DNA of 64,000 nt from CBDFJH01 sp965198095 (GCA_965198095.1 OZ240239.1:2976001-3040000), one strand, 5' to 3'; shown: positions 1 through 8,858, counted from the first letter of the stretch. Notes: generated by a model not told the origin, from the sequence alone. A program made the numbers and translations.

Positions 1-438
1 CACGCCCTTCTCCAGGTCGATCTTATCGAAGCACAGCGCCGCCACGCGGGCCTTCGGCGTCTTGGACCCGATGTGCGCCTCGAACTCCCGGACCGCCGGC
101 AGGTCCGGCAGCGCGGCCGGATTGTGCGCCAGGTGTCTGAGTGCGACCAGCGTATGGGTCTTGCCGCCGCCGTAGTTGACGGAGAGTTTCCGATAGGCTT
201 TGTCGCTCCGGCCCGCCAAGCGCACAGCCACGTCCTTGACCAATTCGCGCAGGTTGTACGTCGGATAGGTGAGGGCGAAGAACTCGTCGGGACGCTCGTA
301 GACCGGCCGCCGGCCCTTTTGCATGACCACGTCGTAGAGGTCGGCGGCAAACACGGCCAGCGACAGCTCTCCGGTTCTCAGGTCGTCGCGCAGCTGCACG
401 ACTTGGTGCCAAGGCCTACGGGAAGATTTCATTGTCAT
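1..438 (-). CDS. DUF499-family AAA+ ATPase, N-terminal part (cut by window edge)
   Basis: Reading the minus strand from the ATG at 438 gives 146 codons that run off the window. A Shine-Dalgarno-like GAGGA lies just upstream. The visible protein has the P-loop NYGGGKTHTLVALRHL, the form typical of DUF499 ATPases, preceded by a segment with YPTYNLRELVKDVAVRL. Proteins of this family are large ATPases encoded beside DUF1156 methylases and SNF2-like helicases in helicase-methylase-ATPase defence clusters. Here the DUF1156 methylase and the helicase lie upstream on the same strand, so this is probably the third core component, separated from the methylase by about 4 kb of cargo genes. Family call is from the P-loop and context; the rest of the protein is not visible. 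Confidence 0.8.
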   Translation of the reverse strand, partial: MTMKSSRRPWHQVVQLRDDLRTGELSLAVFAADLYDVVMQKGRRPVYERPDEFFALTYPTYNLRELVKDVAVRLAGRSDKAYRKLSVNYGGGKTHTLVALRHLAHNPAALPDLPAVREFEAHIGSKTPKARVAALCFDKIDLEKGV

Positions 439-513
439 AATTCCTCATTCACTGAACTCTTTCTCCCGGGGAGAAACCGATCCTTCCGCAAGATTCGGGT
501 TCACCTCGGATAC

Positions 514-1164
514 TCAGGTTAGCTCTCGAAGCTTTTTTTGAAAGTAGCGGAAACTGGGCGATGCGTTTTTCTCGACATCCATCTTTGGAGCAATCCTCTC
601 GGCCCATGCTGTTTTTTCCCTGCCTACTGCCCGCCAACCCCGTTTCTTGAGTACACTCGAGCCGCCGTTGTATACGGCGTCGGCCAGAAGCTCCCAGGTT
701 CCGCAAATCGAGTCGTTCTTGTAACCATTCAGCACGTCGTCCTTGCGGTTTGGATAAGCTGCCTCGATCGCGGAAACGTCGCCGAGGAGCCAAGCTTCAC
801 TTTCTTCTATGGCAATGCAAAAACGGGTCTCTGGTTTGGGGTTGCAGGCATTCACGACAGTGAAGAGTTCCTGACGGAATGTTTTCAGACACCTGTCGTC
901 CAGGTCGCAAACCAGAACCACCGCTGCAGAATAGTAATCCGAGTGGTTGGCGAATGTCTTTCCATACCCCCTGAGCAACTTGGGAAGTTGGTCGAGCAGC
1001 AGGCGATTGCTCGCAACGATACCACTCATGAGGTTTTTGGGAATATGGCCGATTCCTTTGTGATCACGAACCCTGAATGTATGTTGATCGCCGATGATCT
1101 TCGGAATCAGAATATCGAGCGCCTTCTTCCCGGACGCGTCTTCGGCGAGTATCTCAAAGTGCAT
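514..1164 (-). CDS. DUF4276-like TOPRIM-fold putative nuclease, partner of the AAA ATPase
   Basis: A 216-aa protein with TOPRIM-like landmarks: an N-terminal acidic residue in ILAEDASGKKAL, a hydrophobic strand ending in an acidic cluster (VVLVCDLDDRC), and a later EESEAWLLGD motif. This pattern is typical of DUF4276 and related TOPRIM nucleases. The ATG at 1164 sits 4 bp after the stop of the AAA ATPase gene, with AGGTGA overlapping that stop, so the two are translationally linked. ATPase + TOPRIM pairs form known anti-phage systems (OLD-like, PARIS-like): the ATPase is the sensor or clamp and the TOPRIM protein the nuclease. I infer that role here. The DUF number is a best match by eye. Confidence 0.72.
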   Translation of the reverse strand: MHFEILAEDASGKKALDILIPKIIGDQHTFRVRDHKGIGHIPKNLMSGIVASNRLLLDQLPKLLRGYGKTFANHSDYYSAAVVLVCDLDDRCLKTFRQELFTVVNACNPKPETRFCIAIEESEAWLLGDVSAIEAAYPNRKDDVLNGYKNDSICGTWELLADAVYNGGSSVLKKRGWRAVGREKTAWAERIAPKMDVEKNASPSFRYFQKKLRELT

Positions 1165-1168
1165 CCGA

Positions 1169-2452
1169 TCACCTCGCGTCGAGATAGTCGCTGTACCAAA
1201 GGCCGCCCAACGGCAAGCCCTCTTCGACCATGTTATTCACGATCGGCTCGTCGCTTGCCCGGCGGATCGCTGAAAAACCGTCCGGTCCCTTCTCCAGGAT
1301 CCAAACTTCCTGAGGCTCCAACGCATCGACGAAATAGGGCTGGTGGGTCGTAATGAAAACCTGCGAACCACCTTTGGGTCCGCTGGTATGTTCACGAAAT
1401 TCGTGGGCAAGAGTCTCTAGCAGCTTGTGATACAGGCCGTTTTCCGGCTCTTCGATACAGAGGAAAGGCGGTGGGTTAGGATCTTCGAGCAGCAACAGAT
1501 AGGCAAAGACCTTCAGCGTTCCATCGGACACCTGCTGGGCGTAGAAGGGATTCTTAAACCCCTTGTCGTTGAATCGAAGCAGCACCCGGCCGTCGTTGGA
1601 TTTTTCCGTGTCGATCCGGTCTATACCTGGAATTTTGTTGGCGATCCTCTTTAGAATGGCGTCAAAACGCGAGCGATGTTCGCGCTCCATGAATTGCACG
1701 ACGTTGCCGAGGTTGTCGCCATGGATATTGAGATGCTGCTGGGGACCGGCCAGGGGCAGGCTGCGAGCCGCGTCCGGGGTGAAGTAGCTGAGATACCATC
1801 CCTCAATGAAGCGGCGAAAGGCGGAAATTCTGGGGTGTTGTTTCAGGGCGCCGAGTGTGGCAATGCCGAGCTTACGCCGGTCTTCCAATTCAATCCATTC
1901 GGTATCTTCGGATTCTTTTCCGGCTTTTAACGATTCCAACCACTCGAAAATATCGAAACCTTCTGCTATTTCACTGACTTGACTAACTGCCTGGCTTCCC
2001 TTCCAAACTACGCCTCTGCCATTAGACAACCATAAAAACCAAAACGGATTACCGTGTTTCTGGCCTTTTCGCCTTTGTCTGAGGAATTCTCGCAGTACGT
2101 AGGGACGCCCGGACTCGTCAGCCTCAATAGCGATCTCGTAAGTAATCGGCCGGGCGTTTCCATGTTCTCTGTAATACACCGCGAATTCGATAGGTCCAGC
2201 CTGTCCTTGCGTCCTCATCTTCTCGAACCCACCGCGTCCCCGTGCGTCGCAAGCCTCTTCGACGCCGGTTTTGAGGGCATCTGCTAAAAACCCGAACGCA
2301 TCGAATAAGACGCTCTTCCCTACTCCGTTTTTGCCAATTACCGCCGTCATGGGCGTCAGGGGCTGGCTTTTCTGTTGGTTCCAAAGGCGGCCTAGCGTAA
2401 CATCCTTGAGCACCTTGAAGTTCTTGATCCTGAAGCCTTCTATTCTGGGCAT
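1169..2452 (-). CDS. AAA (AAA_21/SMC-like) ATPase of a defence pair
   Basis: A 427-aa ABC/SMC-like ATPase. Walker A is GKNGVGKS near residue 40 (AVIGKNGVGKSVLFDAFGF). The signature-like segment is QQVSDGTLKVFAYLLLL, Walker B is FLCIEEPENGLY and the switch histidine is in FITTHQPYF. The N-terminus (IEGFRIKNFKVLKDVTLG) is the usual start of AAA_21/OLD ATPases. The ATG at 2452 has AAGGA upstream. It is the first gene of a two-gene unit with the TOPRIM protein. A second, unrelated-looking AAA/TOPRIM pair lies at 9281-11165. The ATPase probably controls its nuclease partner in response to phage; the trigger is unknown. Confidence 0.85.
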   Translation of the reverse strand: MPRIEGFRIKNFKVLKDVTLGRLWNQQKSQPLTPMTAVIGKNGVGKSVLFDAFGFLADALKTGVEEACDARGRGGFEKMRTQGQAGPIEFAVYYREHGNARPITYEIAIEADESGRPYVLREFLRQRRKGQKHGNPFWFLWLSNGRGVVWKGSQAVSQVSEIAEGFDIFEWLESLKAGKESEDTEWIELEDRRKLGIATLGALKQHPRISAFRRFIEGWYLSYFTPDAARSLPLAGPQQHLNIHGDNLGNVVQFMEREHRSRFDAILKRIANKIPGIDRIDTEKSNDGRVLLRFNDKGFKNPFYAQQVSDGTLKVFAYLLLLEDPNPPPFLCIEEPENGLYHKLLETLAHEFREHTSGPKGGSQVFITTHQPYFVDALEPQEVWILEKGPDGFSAIRRASDEPIVNNMVEEGLPLGGLWYSDYLDAR

Positions 2453-2715
2453 TTTACAGTCCTTGTAAGATATGCGCTAAGAAGCCGTTCGACCCTCCTG
2501 GCGACCAAACCAATTCCTCAGGGTTGTTCGGAACTCCAGGTCGGACGGACGAAGACATGAAACGACCCAAGGGGTCGCGACACGTAGCGTCAGCATCGAT
2601 AATTCAGGGCTTCAATCAGCGTGATCATCTATCTGCTCTCTCACTCCGAGAAGTTCCTGAAGTAGAGTTCACTCGTGAGCGCAGCCAATCAAGTAGAGCA
2701 CGTGTCAGCCAATTA

Positions 2716-2922
2716 TCAATCGGCCGCAGGCTGGTCCGCTGCATCGGCCTGTCGGGCAGCCTTCTCCGCCAGCCGTTGGAGAAGAGGGTCTGAATACTGA
2801 TGGCCTCGAAGCCACTTAGCCAGTTCATCGTAACTCATGTCCGCAATCTCAGCACTGAGCCTGTCTCTATTCTGGCGCATATTTCGGACACAATCGAGGA
2901 TTTTGGCAGAAGGCTTACTCAT
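2716..2922 (-). CDS. small hypothetical protein downstream of the YgiT-type gene
   Basis: A 68-aa reading from the ATG at 2922, with GGGAG about ten bases upstream. An alternative GTG at 3021 overlaps the stop of the zinc-finger gene by 4 bases (GTGA) and would give 101 aa. The protein has a helical, charged sequence with MSYDELAKWLRGHQ and a terminal alanine/aspartate-rich tail. I do not recognise a named family. The tight arrangement with the upstream zinc-finger gene suggests a two-gene unit of toxin-antitoxin character, but neither role can be assigned from the sequence. Confidence 0.5.
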   Translation of the reverse strand: MSKPSAKILDCVRNMRQNRDRLSAEIADMSYDELAKWLRGHQYSDPLLQRLAEKAARQADAADQPAAD

Positions 2923-3017
2923 CGTCCGAAATCTCCCGGGGAGTTCGAATCTTGAGAAGGAGGTACCCTTATCTTGAGGTTGACGGCGCTGTTTGGATTC
3001 GTTCCAGGCTGACCTTT

Positions 3018-3242
3018 TCACGCGAACTCATACAGAAGCACCGTACTTGCTGGTTGGTGCTTTTCTTGGAGCAGGATCTCGATCCTGCGAATCGTGTCCG
3101 GCTTCATCAGCACGTCCCCGCATACGGAACAGATATCGGCCGGAATGTGGTCAATGACAATTACTTGACCATGATGCCGTACGGTGTGCATGACTTTTCT
3201 CGCTTCGTATTCTCCAGGACATCCATCAATGCTGCATTTCAT
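3018..3242 (-). CDS. YgiT-type (MqsA-N-like) zinc-finger protein
   Basis: A 74-aa protein starting at the ATG at 3242 (AAGGAG upstream); the frame is open further to 3299 but that extension has no comparable ribosome site. It has CSIDGC near the N-terminus and CSVCGD about 36 residues later, followed by a helix (IRRIEILLQEKH). This is the YgiT/MqsA-N zinc-finger layout. Such proteins are usually antitoxins or regulators encoded with a small toxin. No recognisable DUF4258 or MqsR-like toxin is adjacent; the only close partner is the small gene at 2716-2922. Confidence 0.7.
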   Translation of the reverse strand: MKCSIDGCPGEYEARKVMHTVRHHGQVIVIDHIPADICSVCGDVLMKPDTIRRIEILLQEKHQPASTVLLYEFA

Positions 3243-3308
3243 GGCGATTGGCTCCTTTGAGTCGGAGAAATCCATATGGCCAATGCAAAAAGAGGTCAAG
3301 ATGACAGA

Positions 3309-4169
3309 TTACTCGTAGTCTTCAAGTCTAGGTTCATATGACAAAATCTCATCAGCTAGATCAAAGAAGTCATCTGAATCCATGTATGAGTTCATTTCTT
3401 TAGAACGCTTCTCCGACGAAGATGGAAATATACTATACGTTTCTAGAGTCGCATATCTTCCAATTATGAATTTTAGCTTGTCGAGGTTATTTATAAAATT
3501 ATCGAATGTTGACCAATCCAGTTGTAGTTCGCTTACACTTCTCACATCCGCTATCATCACTCTAAATTCTCTTTCATTTTTTACCTGCTGAAATTCTGAA
3601 TATCTATTCCTCAGATTATCAAGAACACGTGCTGGCAATTTATTGATTAGTGGCTTGAGCTTGTGATCGTGTTCATATTCTTTCTTCGCTTCAATCAGTA
3701 TCCACTTAAGATATAACTCTATTGAAAGCCCATAACAGTATTTGATGACGGAAGCACGAAGGCTGATCAACGGATGCTCTCGTAAGAGCAGGCTGCCTAT
3801 ATTGATTATCTGGTGCTGGGCTACTTGTGAATGAAGTTCTCTGGCAGCCATCATCCAAGCTAAAGCATCAGATCGTATCCGCCAAGGACCACCTATGAAT
3901 CTATTCTGCTCAGTTAGTAACAATTTTCCTTCTTTCGAACGAACCGTCAGTTTCATTCGGGGCATATGCTCAATGAGAAGGTACTCTACTTTCGATGCAT
4001 CTCGTCCGTTTTGGCATATAACGAGAACAGGTCCATGAATTTCAGGTTTATGTTCTTTTTCGGCCCACTCACATTTAGTAAAACGATAAATTTTCCCGTC
4101 ATCTCCTCGAATTGTTCCTTGCCCTGATGTCTCATCCCAAGTTTTGATTTGGCCTGTGGTTTCTTTCAT
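3309..4169 (-). CDS. OB-fold (cold-shock-like) + HEPN-like protein, AT-rich
   Basis: A 286-aa protein. Residues 1-70 resemble a cold-shock/S1-like OB fold (GQIKTWDETSGQGTIRGDDG is close to the CspA start). Residues about 135-215 have a HEPN-like pattern (SIELYLKWILIE...DHKLKPLINKLP). OB folds bind nucleic acid, and HEPN domains are frequent RNases or toxin-like scaffolds in defence loci, so an RNA-targeting effector is plausible but inferred. No clear Rx4-6H catalytic motif is visible. The gene is strikingly AT-rich compared with the high-GC genes on either side, which points to recent acquisition. Start ATG at 4169. Confidence 0.6.
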   Translation of the reverse strand: MKETTGQIKTWDETSGQGTIRGDDGKIYRFTKCEWAEKEHKPEIHGPVLVICQNGRDASKVEYLLIEHMPRMKLTVRSKEGKLLLTEQNRFIGGPWRIRSDALAWMMAARELHSQVAQHQIINIGSLLLREHPLISLRASVIKYCYGLSIELYLKWILIEAKKEYEHDHKLKPLINKLPARVLDNLRNRYSEFQQVKNEREFRVMIADVRSVSELQLDWSTFDNFINNLDKLKFIIGRYATLETYSIFPSSSEKRSKEMNSYMDSDDFFDLADEILSYEPRLEDYE

Positions 4170-4210
4170 GTCTTATATCCGTAGACTTTTCGGATTGAGT
4201 GTTGATTCTT

Positions 4211-4255
4211 GCTCTTGCCGCTGGCCTTCGCGCCCACGATTACGGTGAACGGGCC
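4211..4255 (-). pseudogene. fragment of an AAA ATPase N-terminus (Walker A relic)
   Basis: Immediately after the methylase stop, the same frame continues as VGPFTVIVGAKASGKS, which matches the first strand and Walker A of AAA_21/RloC-like ATPases (usual form GPFTVIVGANASGKS). The match ends abruptly after GKS, where NxLDAL would be expected, and the frame stops within about 15 codons. No start codon or remaining domain is present. It looks like a recombination leftover from a displaced ATPase module. It is short, so chance cannot be excluded. Confidence 0.4.
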
Positions 4256-4264
4256 TACGCATGG

Positions 4265-7200
4265 TCATTCTCCAAGCTGAAGTTGTCCCTGCCTCGGCGC
4301 CCTGATACCGCCCCGGGCGGCTACGTGGTTGCTCAGAGCTTCGAGAATGGAGCGCTCGTCGGAACCGGTGTCGGCCAGTTCGATGAGGGCCTGGAGGATC
4401 TGATTGAACAGGGCGTTGCGCTGGAGGCCGCGGGTGTCGAGGTAATCGTCAACCTTGACCTGGTCGCCGGCGCGCCAGAGGTGCATCAGCTTGTGGACCT
4501 GGTCGATGAGGGGTACGGGGCGTCCGCCCGGTGCTTCGAGGCCGAGGTTGCGCCCCTGCCGCCGGTTCCAGGGTTTGAGCTTGACTTTGGCACCGCCGCC
4601 TGACGCTTCCGCGTCTTCGGGTGTCTCGTCCTCTTCGAGTTCGTCACTGGCTCCTCCTTTGCCCGATTTAGCGAGGAGGTCGTGCTGGTTGACCAAGGCC
4701 GTGTCGGAGAGGTTGCATGACAGGGCGTAGAGGATGCAGCCGCCCACAGGTGCTTCAGCCATGCCGAAGTCGTGGCGATGGAGCAGGTAGTAGGTGGTCA
4801 CGTCGTCGAGGCCGATCGCGCCTGCCTGTGCGTGCCCGCACGCAGACAGGGCTTCCTGGTCGCCTGCCTCAGCAGACAGGCCGTCCTGGGTCAGCACGCG
4901 ACCGACGACGAAATCGACGACCATGCGCCGCACCTCGCGCAGGAACTCCGAGACGGTCATCAGTTGGTTCGGGTCGTTCGCTTTCTTGACGACGGGGTGC
5001 TTGCTGAAGGCTTCGAGGGCCGGCCCGGTCGCGGCCCACACGAAGTCCGGGCCGCGGATACCAGCGTCCCAGAAGTCGCGGAGCTGTTGCGTGATGTTGT
5101 CGCGCATTTCGTTGAGGACGGTGTTGTCCCAGCCGGGGCGAGAAGCGGAGCGCTTCTTGCAGACAATCCAGACGGAAGATGACAACGCGGCGGAGGCCAT
5201 CGCGCGGGTTCTGGTGCCCATCTCTGTTTGGATGGGCCAGGAGCCGTCGACGACGAAACCGGCACGGACTAAGGCGGCTACCAAGGTCTCCCAGGCATCG
5301 GGATGCTTGTTGGCGAACACGACAACAAGCATCCCGTCCGGTCGCAACGCAGCGTGACAGGAGCGGAACGAACGGGCCATACCGTCTTCATAATTCTGCT
5401 TGGACCGCTCTTTATCGCCGCCAAATCTGCTGGCGTCATCTATGAGTTCGCCGTCGCCGGTGCCATGATCCCATTTGGGGCCAAGGGCATCGGAGAAGAC
5501 CGCCTCGACCTCGGCGGACAATCCCGGAATCGAGCGCCTCAGCCAGACATAGAAGAAGTCCATAAGGTCGGAATAAGGGATCGCGTCGTAGTAAGGTGGG
5601 TCCGTTAAGATCAGATCGACGCTATCGGTTGGGCAGGTGATGGCCGATGCACAAATGCTCTCTCCGCTTCGGGCTGAATCGACGCTTTCTTGCAGGTGTT
5701 CGCAGACCTTGAACACCCAATCAAGTGCGCCGAGGAAGTTGCCGGAGGTATCCGACAACGGATTGACTTCGGTATAATCCCACACGATAGGCAGAGCAAA
5801 GCGACCAAACGTATTTCTAAGCTTCTCACCACTATTGTGCCAAGAGCAAATCGCGCTGGAGTAGTCGGCCAGCCGATCGTTCACGAGTACAAGATTTGCA
5901 ATCAGTGCCTCGCGCCAACTCTCCGGCCAATCTTCGAGTTCTTGCATCAGTCTCCGAAGGATCAGAACGAACCCTCCAAGCGCCAAAAGCTGCCGGTTTG
6001 TAAAGAGCTTGCGCCACGTGTCGAAGCCGTAGCCGTCCACCGAAAACGCACGCGACGCGCCAATTCCCGCCTTGGGCGTCTGTTCCTCCGGCAACCCAAA
6101 CGGGATGTCCGCATACAGCGCCTGAAGCTGTTCCTCGGTCACTTCCACCACCGCACGCTCATGGTCCGTGGGCAAGCGGTATTCCTTACCCTTGCCCTTC
6201 GGTCCATCCACCACCACGGCCGTCATGGTCGCGCCCAAGCGGCCGGCGCGGCCTTCAAAACGGATATCCGCCATGGTCATGATGGCGCCGCAGCACGGGC
6301 AGGTTGCGCCAGTGCGCGACATGGTGCCCGCTCCGATGCGTTTATCGTGCTCCCGCCGCTGCGCCGCGTTGCCGCCGTTGTGCGGCACGTCGCTCTGCAC
6401 GCCGAAGACAACGCCTGCCTGCGCCTGCCTGTCCCTGCCTGCTGAAGCAGGCGACCTGCCTGTCGGCAAGGCAGGGGCAGGCGGCAGACAGGCCGTGGAC
6501 GCGGCAGGCAGGTCCATGGTCAGCAGCACGCGCTTACGGTCCTTCTTGCACAGCCAGCGCGTCTTGAGCAGCGGCAGCGTTGCCCGGCACTGTTTACAGG
6601 TGACAGTCCGCGCCCAGAGATACGCCACCGTCGGCTTGGCGATCCAGCGCGGGTTGCGCGGATCCTTGAGATAGGCGGCGTCAAAACCGGCGTTGAGCGG
6701 TTCGAGCTGCGCAACCCCATCATTATCGATCTCCAGCAGCCGCATGGGGCGCGGTTCAAAGTTCTTGCCGGGTGCCAGCGGCTCGAACTCTGCATAGGTC
6801 GGGTAGTACGAAGCCAGTTCCTTACGCGCCCTTGCCAGCACCCACCGGCCCCACGCACGCACGTGCCAAGCGAGGTTCGCTTCGAGGATAGCATCGTCGC
6901 GCGCGAGGGCATTGAGCTGAATTTCGCCAGCGTGATCGCCGTGGCCCAGGCGCTCCAGGAACGTCCGCAATCCGGCCCCTTTAAACCCTTTCGCCTTCAG
7001 GAACGCCTCCATGAACTCGGCGTCCTCCAGCGCGAAGTCGGGAAGCGGGCGGGTCTGCCCAGCGAGTTTTTGGGGGTACTCGAGGGTGCACTTTAGGATG
7101 AACCAGGCGACCGGGTTGATGTCCATGGCGGTGACTTCGCAGCCGAGGCGCATGGCTTCGAGAGGAATGGCGCCGCCGCCGGCGAACGGGTCCAGCACCC

Positions 7201-7612
7201 TGGGCGCGCGCCCGCCGTAAGCCTTGCGGATCTCTTCACGGAACCAATTGAGGTCCGGGCCATTTTCGCGCTTCCAGTGAAGGATGCCGCCAAGCGTCTC
7301 CTCCTTGGTCTTCTCGACCACACGGCCGTTCACCCGTTTCCGCTCGATCTTCTCGACGACGCGACCCGCCATGCGCTCCAGGATCGCGTTTCGCGTCTCA
7401 CGATCACCCGGGTCGGGAAGCAGCGTGGCGATTAGCGCAGCCCGCGACGCTGCCAGCGGTCTCCTCGCCGGCCAAATATGCAGGGTGGAGATATGCCCGT
7501 GCCGCACGTTCTTCTCGTGGACGGAGTCCAGGGAGACCTGCTTGAGCGGAAAGGCGACTTCGATGAGGCGTTTGTCGGTCAAAGCACTTCCCCCGCCGTG
7601 TGTTTGCGCCAT
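4265..7612 (-). CDS. DUF1156-family DNA methylase (Hma-like core)
   Basis: About 1115 aa. The DUF1156 start is clear (KRLIEVAFPLKQVS...VRHGHISTLHIWPARRP). The AdoMet-binding motif is DPFAGGGAIPLEA (residues 141-153) and the catalytic motif is DPPYYD (671-676), followed by YSDLMDFFYVWLRR, so it is an amino-methyltransferase. CxxC pairs (CKQC, CPCC) suggest a zinc ribbon between them. The start is uncertain: ATG at 7612 overlaps the preceding gene by 34 bases, while TTG at 7582, overlapping its stop as TTGA after GGGGGAAG, is equally good. Two palindromic CCTGCCTG-type elements are embedded in frame (about 6412-6514 and 4816-4890), adding low-complexity peptides. With the helicase and DUF499 ATPase it forms the island's modification/defence core; the target sequence cannot be predicted. 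Confidence 0.9.
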   Translation of the reverse strand: MAQTHGGGSALTDKRLIEVAFPLKQVSLDSVHEKNVRHGHISTLHIWPARRPLAASRAALIATLLPDPGDRETRNAILERMAGRVVEKIERKRVNGRVVEKTKEETLGGILHWKRENGPDLNWFREEIRKAYGGRAPRVLDPFAGGGAIPLEAMRLGCEVTAMDINPVAWFILKCTLEYPQKLAGQTRPLPDFALEDAEFMEAFLKAKGFKGAGLRTFLERLGHGDHAGEIQLNALARDDAILEANLAWHVRAWGRWVLARARKELASYYPTYAEFEPLAPGKNFEPRPMRLLEIDNDGVAQLEPLNAGFDAAYLKDPRNPRWIAKPTVAYLWARTVTCKQCRATLPLLKTRWLCKKDRKRVLLTMDLPAASTACLPPAPALPTGRSPASAGRDRQAQAGVVFGVQSDVPHNGGNAAQRREHDKRIGAGTMSRTGATCPCCGAIMTMADIRFEGRAGRLGATMTAVVVDGPKGKGKEYRLPTDHERAVVEVTEEQLQALYADIPFGLPEEQTPKAGIGASRAFSVDGYGFDTWRKLFTNRQLLALGGFVLILRRLMQELEDWPESWREALIANLVLVNDRLADYSSAICSWHNSGEKLRNTFGRFALPIVWDYTEVNPLSDTSGNFLGALDWVFKVCEHLQESVDSARSGESICASAITCPTDSVDLILTDPPYYDAIPYSDLMDFFYVWLRRSIPGLSAEVEAVFSDALGPKWDHGTGDGELIDDASRFGGDKERSKQNYEDGMARSFRSCHAALRPDGMLVVVFANKHPDAWETLVAALVRAGFVVDGSWPIQTEMGTRTRAMASAALSSSVWIVCKKRSASRPGWDNTVLNEMRDNITQQLRDFWDAGIRGPDFVWAATGPALEAFSKHPVVKKANDPNQLMTVSEFLREVRRMVVDFVVGRVLTQDGLSAEAGDQEALSACGHAQAGAIGLDDVTTYYLLHRHDFGMAEAPVGGCILYALSCNLSDTALVNQHDLLAKSGKGGASDELEEDETPEDAEASGGGAKVKLKPWNRRQGRNLGLEAPGGRPVPLIDQVHKLMHLWRAGDQVKVDDYLDTRGLQRNALFNQILQALIELADTGSDERSILEALSNHVAARGGIRAPRQGQLQLGE
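4816..4890. repeat. dispersed CCTGCCTG/CAGGCAGG hairpin element inside the methylase gene
   Basis: A run of GCCTGCCTG and GCAGACAGG words in both orientations, able to fold on itself, interrupts the methylase reading frame without breaking it. The encoded peptide is low complexity (around SAEAGDQEALSACGHAQAG). Similar elements occur at 6412-6514, 23345-23466 and 52943-52977, so it is a dispersed family, not local slippage. Confidence 0.65.
6412..6514. repeat. dispersed CCTGCCTG/CAGGCAGG hairpin element, second copy in the methylase gene
   Basis: About 100 bases made of CTGCCTGCGCCTGCCTG, an internal CCTGCTGAAGCAGG hairpin and downstream GGCAGGCAGG. In the methylase frame it encodes a Pro/Ala/Gly-rich stretch between the two zinc-binding CxxC regions. 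Its length keeps the frame open. The core words match the copies at 4816-4890, 23345-23466 and 52943-52977. Confidence 0.7.
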
Positions 7613-8622
7613 AGATAGCTGGCAAAGGATGCACACGCGCCCAGCATGAACACCGCCTCGTCCATGCCCACGCTCACCTCTTCACGGTCCAACAATGCGT
7701 GGCGAACGCCTTGTTCGTCCGAGGTGTACCAATAAAGGGCTTTGAAACCCTCTTTGAGATTGGAATGAAGAGGTCGGCGCTTCTCAATCGAGTTCAGCGC
7801 CTGTGTCAACGTATCGGTCTCTTCTGGAGCAAGTTTCCGTGCTACGGACTCCACGGCATGAATACTCTCCCGGATGCTTCCCGCCCAGTCATTTTCATTG
7901 ATACATTCGGAAGCCCTGCGCAGATGGGCTGCGCTGCCGTGCATCCCAGCGTTGCGAAGCGTTTTTAGCGATTCGATAATCGTGTTCCCTTCTTCTTCCG
8001 TAACGGCTGGTACAATAGTTGGCGGATCACCTTCCTCGATTGTGTAGGCCAACCTGCACACCACGAACACGAGCTTTATCCTGGTGATGAAATCGGATGG
8101 ACACTCGGGTCGGCGCAAAACGAACTGAATCAGATCGAAGACTCTGTTGAATGACATCGTTTCGATGTCGTCGCGGAGCTCAGAACAAATGTGTTTGAAT
8201 TCCGCGCTCCACTCATCCAACGGGAGGTTGTCATGTAAGCAGTGTTTTGCTCGCAGGATTTCTTCCCAAACACCAACAATAAGATGTCGTCCAAATTCGC
8301 GTACACTAGATCCCTCGAGACTGTTGTAGAATACATTCCATAGATGTGTCCTCGCCTCATGCGGCAGTTCTTCCAGCTTCAGCGGTCCAGGAATCTCTTC
8401 GTAACCCTGGACTTGCGAAAAAGTCAACCCCCGCACGTCGCGACTGCCCCCGATTCCGCGAGGTTCGTCGGATTTCTCCGTGGATTGTCCCGGAGCAGCG
8501 GTTTCCGCGGACTCTTCCGCTCGTCGGCGCGCGTCCCGAGCGGCTCTACGCATGGCTGCCTCTGTGCCGACAAAGTCCGGGTCACGGGGCGTCTCCGTTG
8601 AGTTTCGGTTCCCTGAACTCAT
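7579..8622 (-). CDS. AbiJ-NTD4 / HEPN-domain abortive-infection-like protein
   Basis: A 347-aa protein with a charged N-terminal tail (1-65), then LTFSQVQGYEEIPGPLKLEELPHEARTHLWNVFY split over residues 66-100, which matches the AbiJ N-terminal domain 4 start (FSxxxG...LRxxLWNxxY). The C-terminal part (about 255-345) has SIRESIHAVESVARKL and a closing helix, as in AbiJ-type HEPN domains; RESIH could supply HEPN Arg/His residues. AbiJ-like proteins act in phage abortive infection, probably as RNases. Start ATG at 8622 follows GAGGAGG. The gene ends inside the start of the methylase gene, so the two are co-translated and it may be a regulated cargo of the methylase operon. Confidence 0.72.
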   Translation of the reverse strand: MSSGNRNSTETPRDPDFVGTEAAMRRAARDARRRAEESAETAAPGQSTEKSDEPRGIGGSRDVRGLTFSQVQGYEEIPGPLKLEELPHEARTHLWNVFYNSLEGSSVREFGRHLIVGVWEEILRAKHCLHDNLPLDEWSAEFKHICSELRDDIETMSFNRVFDLIQFVLRRPECPSDFITRIKLVFVVCRLAYTIEEGDPPTIVPAVTEEEGNTIIESLKTLRNAGMHGSAAHLRRASECINENDWAGSIRESIHAVESVARKLAPEETDTLTQALNSIEKRRPLHSNLKEGFKALYWYTSDEQGVRHALLDREEVSVGMDEAVFMLGACASFASYLWRKHTAGEVL

Positions 8623-8858
8623 CCTCGAACCTCCTCTCCCGACAATTTTGGAGCCTCGCTCGAACTGTCATATAAAGCCCCATCCATGGACGAGACCTCG
8701 ATAAACCTGCTGGAAGTTACGCCGACTGGCATGGAAGCAACACCGAAGCACGGGCTTCGGCATGTCGTGGGCCCCCTCCAATACTCGCTAAGCGACGCGT
8801 TCGATCGCTGCTTCCGCTGTTGGCAGCCGCAAGAAAACAGCTTACCCGGTAGCGCCGC

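Noticed and set aside
8743..8760. CCGAAGC-ACGG-GCTTCGG hairpin between the SIR2 relic and the AbiJ-like gene
   Set aside because: No T-run and no repeat elsewhere in the window; I cannot tell a terminator from a chance palindrome.
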